From CAZCBJ01 sp964496705 (GTDB taxonomy: Bacteria; Chloroflexota; Anaerolineae; Anaerolineales; Anaerolineaceae): a stretch of 36,879 bases of DNA. The notes beneath the pieces are model-generated. The model saw only the letters and a list, made by a program, of their open reading frames with translations. It searched no databases and was not told the origin of the DNA. The stretch's first letter is position 1. Every line of letters begins with the position of its first letter. The DNA is taken from assembly GCA_964496705.1 (NCBI GenBank), contig CAZCBJ010000013.1:1-36879 (forward strand), given 5' to 3'. The position numbers and the translations under genes were made by a program. Positions 18,025 through 25,241 of the stretch are shown piece by piece.

Positions 18025-19115
18025 ATCAACAAACCATTATTCGGTTTACTCGCGGGGTGCCACCTCCGGAAAGTTTTCCAGTTCAGAAAATTTCCGAATG
18101 CGCTAACAGCATTCTAGAAACACAAAGTGAAAAAGTACTGCAATATGGTCCAGCTGGGGGATATCCACCGTTAAGAGATTGGTTGGCTCATTCGCATGGC
18201 GTTAAAAAAGAGCAAATATTAATTGGACAGGGGTCGCTACAGATTCAGGACACGATAGCTAGGGTGATAGTAAGACCGGGGGATCTGGTATACGTAGAAG
18301 AACCTTCCTATGATCGAACGATCACCATCATGCGGCGAGCTGGTGCGATTGTAAGGGGTTGGCCTCTTCAATGGGATGGAATTGATTTGGACGCAGTGGA
18401 ATGTGCTTTGCAAGCAGGGGAAAGGCCAATTTTGTTCTATGTTATTCCAGATTTCCAAAATCCGAGCGGGAAGGTTTTATGTCTTGAGAAGCGGAAAAGG
18501 CTGTCTGAATTGGCTCATCAGTATGATTTCTGGATCATTGAAGATTCTCCTTATCGGGAGTTAAGATATTCTGGACAACCACTTGATACACTTTTTGATC
18601 TTAATCCAGAAAAAGTATTACACATGTCATCTTTTAGCAAATTGATCTCACCAGGACTTCGGGTTGGATATGTAGTTGCCCCAGAAGGATTGGCAGAGAA
18701 TATCATCAAGCACGCCGAGGATACTTACATTAACCCCAGCTATTTTAACCAGGGTATTGTGGCTGAATTCATTCGGCGCGGATGGTTGGAAAGTAACATT
18801 GCAGAATTAAAGAAGCTTTACGCGCCTCGCTTAAATACGATGCTGGATGCTTTGGACGAATCGATGAATGGATTGGCAGAGTGGACCAGGCCGGAGGGCG
18901 GTTTCTTTGTGTCTATTGTTTTGAAGAAAGCCGTTCATACTGACTCTCTGATTGAAAAGGCATCTGATGCAGGAGTATGGCTCAGTGATGGCCGCGGTTT
19001 TTTTGCCAGCGGGGCAGGAGACTCTTTCATCCGATTGCCATTTTGTGCTTTAACTGAGGGCGAAATTACAGAAGGGATTTCACGTCTCAGCAGGTTGATA
19101 CGAAAGTTAATTTAA
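18021..19115 (+). CDS. PLP-dependent aminotransferase, class I/II (aromatic or 2-aminoadipate type)
   Basis: A fold-type I aminotransferase of 364 residues resembling the LysN/ARO8-like group, without the DNA-binding domain of MocR proteins. Features are YGPAGGYPPLRDWLA near the N-terminus, the PDFQNPSG cofactor/substrate loop, WIIEDSPYRELRY with the cofactor-binding Asp and Tyr, and the Schiff-base Lys in HMSSFSKLISPGLRVGY. The C-terminal Arg in FIRLPF would hold the carboxylate. It would supply the 2-oxo acid used by IorAB from an aromatic or other amino acid. The ATGA overlap with the regulator and an AAGGAGG ribosome binding site support the start. Confidence 0.88.
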   Translation: MNQQTIIRFTRGVPPPESFPVQKISECANSILETQSEKVLQYGPAGGYPPLRDWLAHSHGVKKEQILIGQGSLQIQDTIARVIVRPGDLVYVEEPSYDRTITIMRRAGAIVRGWPLQWDGIDLDAVECALQAGERPILFYVIPDFQNPSGKVLCLEKRKRLSELAHQYDFWIIEDSPYRELRYSGQPLDTLFDLNPEKVLHMSSFSKLISPGLRVGYVVAPEGLAENIIKHAEDTYINPSYFNQGIVAEFIRRGWLESNIAELKKLYAPRLNTMLDALDESMNGLAEWTRPEGGFFVSIVLKKAVHTDSLIEKASDAGVWLSDGRGFFASGAGDSFIRLPFCALTEGEITEGISRLSRLIRKLI

Positions 19116-19143
19116 TCACGAGGAATACAGATAAGGAGATATG

Positions 19144-20076
19144 ATGAAGAATCCATTGGCTGGAAAAGACATCATCCACGGCGGACAATTTTGCCGAAAT
19201 GAATTGGAAATGATCATGGACACGGCTGATTATTTTTGCAAAGAGACCACGAAGGTGCCGGGGCTGGATATTTTGAAAGGATGGATTCTCGCCACGCTGT
19301 TTTTTGAGCCCAGCACACGCACGAGATTATCCTTTGAGACCGCCATGTATCGGCTGGGTGGGAGTGTGGTGGGGTTTTCGTCAGCCGAATCATCATCGGT
19401 GTCCAAGGGCGAGTCGTTAGCTGACACCATACGCACTGTCGACCAATACGCCGATATGATCACTATGCGTCATCCCGCGATTGGATCGGCTGAACAGGCT
19501 GCCACGATTGCAACTCATCCTGTATTTAACGGTGGGGATGGCGCAGGGCAACATCCGACCCAGGCACTCCTGGATTTATATACGATCCGGAAAGAACTGG
19601 GCAGGGTTGATGGCGCTACGATTGTTTTATGTGGAGATTTAAAAAATGGGCGCACCGTTCATTCCGGGGTTGAAATTTACCGGCACTACGGTTGCAAGCT
19701 GGTACTGGTTGCACCACCACCTTTACAAATGCCCGAGGATATCACCAATCGGCTTCAAGCAGCGGGTATTTCGGTTGAAGTCATGGATGATCTGAGGGGC
19801 GCAATAGAAGAAGCGGATGTGTTATATATGACCCGAATCCAAAAAGAACGCTTTTCAGATGCGGCGGAGTATGAAAAACTGAAAAGCTCCTATATTCTCA
19901 CCCGACAAATAGTGGAAGATCACAATCCTCGCCTGGTTATCATGCATCCATTACCCAGAGTGAACGAAATCGAAACCAATGTGGATGACATGCAGGGAGC
20001 AGCATATTTCAGACAAGCGAAAAATGGCGTGTATGTCCGTATGGCATTGTTAGCCTTGGTGGCGGGAAAACTTTGA
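19144..20076 (+). CDS. pyrB: Aspartate carbamoyltransferase, catalytic chain
   Basis: About 310 residues, the usual length of the ATCase catalytic chain, which joins carbamoyl phosphate and aspartate. Every key motif is present: STRTRLSFE (carbamoyl phosphate), the lysine of the 80s loop in SVSKGES, MRHP, HPTQALLDLYTI, GDLKNGRTVHS, MTRIQKERF (aspartate site) and HPLPR. It therefore looks like a true ATCase rather than a YgeW-type enzyme. Two ATGs stand together; the second (19144) is better spaced from AAGGAG, the first is at 19141. It lies 25 bases after the aminotransferase and 14 before the molybdenum subunit. No pyrI regulatory chain and no other pyrimidine-biosynthesis gene is adjacent, so its role here may be biosynthetic or catabolic (reverse). 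Confidence 0.92.
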   Translation: MKNPLAGKDIIHGGQFCRNELEMIMDTADYFCKETTKVPGLDILKGWILATLFFEPSTRTRLSFETAMYRLGGSVVGFSSAESSSVSKGESLADTIRTVDQYADMITMRHPAIGSAEQAATIATHPVFNGGDGAGQHPTQALLDLYTIRKELGRVDGATIVLCGDLKNGRTVHSGVEIYRHYGCKLVLVAPPPLQMPEDITNRLQAAGISVEVMDDLRGAIEEADVLYMTRIQKERFSDAAEYEKLKSSYILTRQIVEDHNPRLVIMHPLPRVNEIETNVDDMQGAAYFRQAKNGVYVRMALLALVAGKL

Positions 20077-20090
20077 ACTGAGGAGGGATA

Positions 20091-22442
20091 GTGGATAACA
20101 ACCATTTAAAGATTGTCAATCAAATCACGCGTCGAAAAGATGGAATTGCGCGGGTCACAGGCAAGGAGCGTTATACGACTGACATCAGTCTACCCAGGAT
20201 GATGATTGCGCGGATCGTCGCCAGTCCATATGCTCATGCAAATATTTTGCAGGTTGACACATCGCAAGCAGAAGCAATGGGAGCGGTTTGCTTAACATTT
20301 CAAGATATTCCGCCTATTCGATACAATGAGAGAGTCATCACGGTGCCGTGGGCTTTGCACAAAGACCATTATGTGCTGGCAGATAAAGTACGGCGGATGG
20401 GAGAAGCAGTTGCTGCGGTCGCTTGTGAAACGGAAGAGCTGGCAGAAGAGGCAGCCAGAATGGTTCAAGTAGATTATGAAGTCTTGCCGGTCGTGGTGGA
20501 TCCACACCAAGCCCTGCAGCCCGGTGCAGTGCAATTATACGAAACGGTTATGTATGGAGACAAAGAAATTCCGGTTGAACGCAACATTGCCTGCCGGCGA
20601 GATATTGAGGAAGGGGATGTTGAAAAAGCCTTTGCGGAAGCAGATGTCATCGTTTCAGGGAAATTTTCCACGACAAAGATTTACCACGCGCAATTAGAAC
20701 CGAAAAGTGTCGTCTGCAATCCTGAACCAGACGGCGGCCTGACGGTGTGGGCGACTGCTCAGTCGATTCATAACGTGAGAATTAGCCTGGGACAAATATT
20801 CGGCATCCCTTTGAGCAAGATTAATGTGAAACGGGTGCCCTGCGGCGGGACGTTTGGGTCAAGCATCCAAATGAATACTGTCATTCCCATCTGCGCTGCA
20901 TTGGCATTGAAAGCGCGTCGACCTGTGAAGCTGGTGTACACGCGTGAAGAAGACATGCATGATCACACTCGCTATCCGCTGGAGATCAACCTTGAGATTG
21001 CAGCGAGAAAAGATGGAACACTTTTAGGGGCGAAAGAGGATGTGCTGGTTGACATCGGAGCGCACATCATTCAGGGGTATTCTTATCTGGGCGTGTGTTG
21101 TGGCTGGTTGGTATCTTTATATCGCCTTCCTGCTATTCGTTATCACGGTACCGCCGTCTACACAAACAAAGCTCCTTCCTGTGCGATGCAGGGATATGGC
21201 AATCCTCAGGTTACTTTTGCAGCAGAATCCTTGATGGATGAGCTAGCTGAAAAACTTGGCATGGATTCAATGGCTTTGCGCCTGCAGAATTATGTCGGCG
21301 AGGGAGACACATTTTGGGGGCAGGGTCCGATGGTTCGCTCGATTGTTCGTTCGGACGGAGTGCCGGAATTGTTGGAGCGCGGAGCGAAGCTAATCGGATG
21401 GTCAACCCGTCCAGATCCCAGAAACCAAAAGGGGCGTTACAGACGCGGAATTGGGATGTCGAGGGGATTTCACACGTCTTCGGCTGGAGCCCCCCAGCCA
21501 GGGGACGTAATTGATTTCTCCGGAGCGATGGTTAAAGTGAATCAAGATGGTTCAGTAGATGTAGTTTCAGCAGTAATGGATCATGGGGGTGGGACGCTGG
21601 AGGCGATGGCCAAAATGGTGGCTGAAGAATTGTGTGTACCGCTTGAGAAGGTTAACGTAGCTCCAGCAGAGACATGTTCCACGGTATATGATGTGACCAC
21701 GCATGCGACCCGGGGGATATATGCAGGATGTGGCGCGGCGGTGCGCGTAGCCAAACAAGTCAAACGAGAAGCGATTGAGACTGCGGCAAAATATTTAAAC
21801 GTTCAACCTGAGGCGCTTTAGGTTTTTCTTGATTCAAAGGTTGGGCAAGCTGTGTTCGTTGTGCCATCAATTCCCGCAAAACGCATGACATTACAAGAAT
21901 TGGCGACCCGTTGTTGGACGGATAGCTGGAAGACCATCGCAAAGGTAGATTCATATCGTCCCACAAATTGCCCACCCGCTTACGTTGCAGTATTTTTGGA
22001 GATCGAGGTGGATACGTGGACCGGTAGGGTGTGGACTGTCAAAGCAGTGATGGGTGGAGATTGCGGTACAGTGGTGAATCCTGATTTGGCGCGGGGACAA
22101 TTGGAAGGAGGACTGTCCCGCGGAATGGGGTTTGGGTTGCTTGAACAAAATGATTGGGATGACCAAGGGCAATTGACCTCAAAAGGTTTCTGGATTGACG
22201 CCAAAACACCCGGAGTGATTGAATCACCGCATTTGGAACAATTCGAGCATTTCTTCGCGCACACATTTGAGCCGAGCGGACCTTTTGGTGCAAAAGGTTT
22301 GGGAGAGGCTTCATCGAATCCGGTTGCCGCAGCGTATGCCAATGCTATCTACAATGCCATTGGAATTCGCTTCTATGAACTGCCTATCACCCCGGAAAAT
22401 ATCCTTTCGGCTTTATGGCAGCGAAAGGAAAGTGAAAAATGA
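20091..22442 (+). pseudogene. Molybdopterin-binding subunit of a xanthine-dehydrogenase-family hydroxylase, split by an in-frame TAG
   Basis: The large subunit of a molybdenum hydroxylase, 783 codons from a GTG start (GAGGAGG ribosome binding site). The frame is continuous except for TAG at codon 577 (21819-21821). The downstream 206 codons continue the family sequence in the same frame, including KGLGEASSNPVAAA with the expected catalytic Glu. A product ending at the TAG would lack that residue. The cofactor motif is CGGTFGSS instead of the usual GGGFGGK, and the substrate-site segment is CAMQGYGNPQ, with Gln where xanthine dehydrogenases have Arg. Substrate is therefore unclear. It overlaps the next gene by four bases (ATGA), so it is the partner of the FAD/iron-sulfur fusion. 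Nonsense mutation or sequence error is the likeliest explanation. Confidence 0.85.
21819..21821 (+). other. In-frame amber codon in the first molybdenum subunit
   Basis: TAG separates NVQPEAL from VFLDSKVGQAV without a change of frame. A single base change from GAG (Glu) would explain it. TAG is the normal stop of the hydantoinase gene (28927-28929) and of the aldolase gene (29085-29083), so it is not a general sense codon here. Confidence 0.9.
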
Positions 22443-23893
22443 CCAATACGCACATATTATCGCGTCCGTTTACTTACATTGCCCCCGGCTCGCTGCGAGA
22501 GGCAATTCAAATAATGTCTGATGCCGGTAATGTAGCGGCAGTCCTGTCTGGCGGTACGCATTTACTCACGATGCTCAAGATGGATCGCGCAGCTCCAGAT
22601 GTACTGGTTAATATAAAAAATTTGCCAGAATTAGCTGGATTTCAACAAGAAAATGATGGGAGTCTTTTCATTGGAGCCTGCGAAACGATTTTTTCGATCC
22701 GGAGAAATCCATTTATCCAGGTTAATTACCCCGCGTTAGCGGAAGCCTGCGCTTCTTTTGGCAGTGTTCAAATAGAGAAGATGGGCACCATTGGTGGAAA
22801 TGTATGCAATGGATCTCCTGCTTCGGACAGCGTGCCTGCATTAATGGTCCATGACGCTCGTGTGGTGGTCACCGGGCAAAGCGGTGAGAGAATATTACCC
22901 CTGGAGGATTTTCTCCTCGGTCCTAATAAGGTGAATCTGCATCGCGGCGAGATTCTTCGGGGAATCCTCTTGCCCAAACCGAGGTCGGACTGTTTCAGCG
23001 GGTTTATGAAAGTGTCCAGGGTGGCAGCAGATCTGGCAAAGGTAAACCTTGCGGTGTGGATATGTTTTCACGAAGGGGTGGTTGTGGAATGCAGGATAGC
23101 AATGGGTGCAGTTGGTCCAGTTGTGATGAGATGTGTGTCTGCCGAGGAAGAGCTCATCGGAAAACACATTGACGAACACTTAATTGAAAAAGTCGCCGAA
23201 AAGGCCGCCGAGACCATCCAACCGATTGATGACATACGATCTACTGCATGGTATCGCCGCCAGGTTGCCCGAGTTATGCTGCATGATTTATTAGTGATCG
23301 CCAAGGTAAACTCGAACGATAAGGCAATTAGCCTGGAAGCCAGCCAATCGAAAATACACCACTCAACAGCTACCAACACAATCCTGATCGAAAAAAAACA
23401 ACGCAAGCTTATTCACATCAACGTCAATGGGAGAGATGTTGAAGAGTATGTCACACCAAACCAATTATTAATTAACCTGTTGCGAGATACGCTTCAACTA
23501 ACCGGCACAAAATATGGATGCGGGCTGGGTGAATGTAGTGCTTGCACCGTTTTAGTTGATGGCCAACCGGCTTTGGCTTGCTTAATCCTGGCCGCTTCAC
23601 TGGACGGCTGTACTGTAACCACAATCGAGGGTCTTGAATCCATTACAGGAAATCTGGACCCATTACAAGAGGCGTTTATTGAGAATGCAGCCTACCAATG
23701 CGGTTATTGCACACCGGGGATGATCATGACCCTTAAGGGGCTTTTCGATGACATTGCCCATCCTACCGAAGAAGAAATCCGGGATTATTTAAAAGGCAAC
23801 CGCTGCCGATGTACTGGATATATCAGCGTTGTACGCGCAGTCGAATCCCTGGTGAAAAATCAAGAAGACAAGGAGGGATTGAATGCTTCCTGA
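22439..23893 (+). CDS. FAD-binding and 2Fe-2S subunits fused in one chain (molybdenum hydroxylase)
   Basis: A 484-residue electron-transfer subunit. Residues 1-290 are the FAD-binding domain of the xanthine dehydrogenase/CO dehydrogenase family (VLSGGTHLLTML, TIGGNVCNGSPASD). After a Ser/Lys-rich linker (about 290-322), residues 323-484 form the iron-sulfur domain. Its plant-type ferredoxin cluster is CGLGECSACTVLVDGQPALAC, given here as CGLGECSAC and PALAC; the second cluster is CGYCTPG and CRCTGY. Most bacterial systems encode these as separate genes, and fused eukaryotic enzymes have the iron-sulfur domain first, so this order is unusual. It overlaps the amber-interrupted large subunit by four bases and the next FAD subunit by eleven. 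Linker position 23391-23398 is a run of eight As. Confidence 0.9.
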   Translation: MTNTHILSRPFTYIAPGSLREAIQIMSDAGNVAAVLSGGTHLLTMLKMDRAAPDVLVNIKNLPELAGFQQENDGSLFIGACETIFSIRRNPFIQVNYPALAEACASFGSVQIEKMGTIGGNVCNGSPASDSVPALMVHDARVVVTGQSGERILPLEDFLLGPNKVNLHRGEILRGILLPKPRSDCFSGFMKVSRVAADLAKVNLAVWICFHEGVVVECRIAMGAVGPVVMRCVSAEEELIGKHIDEHLIEKVAEKAAETIQPIDDIRSTAWYRRQVARVMLHDLLVIAKVNSNDKAISLEASQSKIHHSTATNTILIEKKQRKLIHINVNGRDVEEYVTPNQLLINLLRDTLQLTGTKYGCGLGECSACTVLVDGQPALACLILAASLDGCTVTTIEGLESITGNLDPLQEAFIENAAYQCGYCTPGMIMTLKGLFDDIAHPTEEEIRDYLKGNRCRCTGYISVVRAVESLVKNQEDKEGLNAS

Positions 23894-24752
23894 ATTCGAC
23901 CTGAAAATACCAACCACATTATCGGAAGCCCTATTTTATGTCAAAGAAAATCCTGCTGCTGTGCCAATCGCTGGAGGGACCAACTTGGTGGTTGATATGC
24001 GCTCCAGGCGGAAAACACCTCCGGTTGTGGTAGATATTGGAAGACTTGCTGAGTTGACAGGAATTTTTATTGAGAATGGATCTGTGCGAATCGGGGCGGC
24101 AGTTACAATCAGCCAAATACTCGAAAGCCGGTTGCTGGGTGAAAAATGTCCATTGATACAACAGGCTGCGGCTGTCTTTGCCAATCCTTTGATCCGAAAC
24201 CGAGCCACTATAGGGGGCAACCTTGCCGATTCATCACCGGCCGCGGATATGGCGCCGCCCTTGTTGGCGTTGGATGCAATGGTTGGGATCGTGAGTGATC
24301 ATGGCATGCGTAAAATATCCATGGTTGATTTTTATCAGGGTTTGAGAAGGACGGCAATTCAGGAACACGAGCTTCTCTATGCGTTGTGGATTCCAATCAT
24401 GGAATCATCCAGGCGTTCAGGATTCTATAAAATTGGTTTACGACGGGCGGATGCCATTGCTGTGGTCAGCGCTGCAGTTTCCATTCAGCTATCTGGTACT
24501 GGATTAATCGAGTCGACACGGTTGGCTTTTGGCTCAGTTGCTCCAACACCATTTCGTGCTTTCGCGGCAGAAAACTTTATGCTGGGAAAAAAGATCACCA
24601 GCAGTGTTGTCCATGATGCAGGATGCCTGGCCGCTGAGGCAGCGAATCCGATCAGTGATCTACGCGGATCTGAGGATTACAGGCGCAAGATGGTTTCTGT
24701 CTTGACTGAGAAGTTGCTGAACAATCTCCGCACCCCTGATCAGGAGGATTGA
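23883..24752 (+). CDS. FAD-binding subunit of the second molybdenum hydroxylase
   Basis: A medium (FAD-binding) subunit of the xanthine dehydrogenase/CO dehydrogenase family, 289 residues. The FAD motifs are VPIAGGTNLVVDMR (about residue 27) and ATIGGNLADSSPAADMAP (about residue 112), and the C-terminal CO-dehydrogenase flavoprotein domain starts near residue 180. It passes electrons from the iron-sulfur clusters to an acceptor such as NAD or ferredoxin. The start overlaps the previous gene by eleven bases, with AAGGAGG upstream, and the next gene follows after three bases. Confidence 0.93.
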   Translation: MLPEFDLKIPTTLSEALFYVKENPAAVPIAGGTNLVVDMRSRRKTPPVVVDIGRLAELTGIFIENGSVRIGAAVTISQILESRLLGEKCPLIQQAAAVFANPLIRNRATIGGNLADSSPAADMAPPLLALDAMVGIVSDHGMRKISMVDFYQGLRRTAIQEHELLYALWIPIMESSRRSGFYKIGLRRADAIAVVSAAVSIQLSGTGLIESTRLAFGSVAPTPFRAFAAENFMLGKKITSSVVHDAGCLAAEAANPISDLRGSEDYRRKMVSVLTEKLLNNLRTPDQED

Positions 24753-24755
24753 GAT

Positions 24756-25241
24756 ATGGAGCCAAAATTAATTACCCTCGTGATAAATGGCCGGAAACAC
24801 CAACTGGCAGTGAAGCCCAACTGGACTTTACTAAGGGTTTTAAGAGAACACCTTGGTTATGTTGAGGTCAAAAACGGCTGTGAAAAGGGCGATTGCGGTG
24901 CCTGTACAGTTTTGCTCAATGATGTTCCGGTAAACTCATGCTTGATCCTGGCGTATCAGGCAGACGGTGCTGAAGTCACAACAGTATCCGGCTTGGGAAG
25001 TGTAAACCATCCACACCCTATTCAGGAGGCGTTTGCGGATGCCGGAGCTGTGCAATGCGGTTACTGCACCCCAGGTCTCCTTCTGGTCACCAAGGCTTTA
25101 CTTGATCGCAATTCCAGTCCGACAGAATCTGAAATCCGAGAGGCAATTTCTGGAAATCTGTGCCGCTGCACAGGTTACGGCCTCATTGTGCAAGCAGTGA
25201 TGGATGCTGCCGATAGAATTAACCGCGGAGGTGAGATGTGA
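24756..25241 (+). CDS. 2Fe-2S subunit of the second molybdenum hydroxylase
   Basis: The small iron-sulfur subunit, 161 residues. The N-terminal ferredoxin-like cluster uses NGCEKGDCGACTVLL and a Cys in VNSCLIL. The C-terminal helical domain holds the second cluster in VQCGYCTPGLLL and NLCRCTGYG. It links the molybdenum centre to FAD. Spacing is three bases after the FAD gene, and it overlaps the following GTG start by four bases. Confidence 0.95.
   Translation: MEPKLITLVINGRKHQLAVKPNWTLLRVLREHLGYVEVKNGCEKGDCGACTVLLNDVPVNSCLILAYQADGAEVTTVSGLGSVNHPHPIQEAFADAGAVQCGYCTPGLLLVTKALLDRNSSPTESEIREAISGNLCRCTGYGLIVQAVMDAADRINRGGEM

Noticed and set aside
19144..20076. YgeW-type or ornithine carbamoyltransferase
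   Set aside because: The full set of aspartate-specific motifs (SKGES loop, RIQKERF, HPLPR) fits ATCase better.
20091..22442. Pyrrolysine or selenocysteine-type recoding at the amber codon
   Set aside because: TAG is the plain stop of at least two neighbouring genes, and the family normally has an ordinary residue here that is one base away from TAG.
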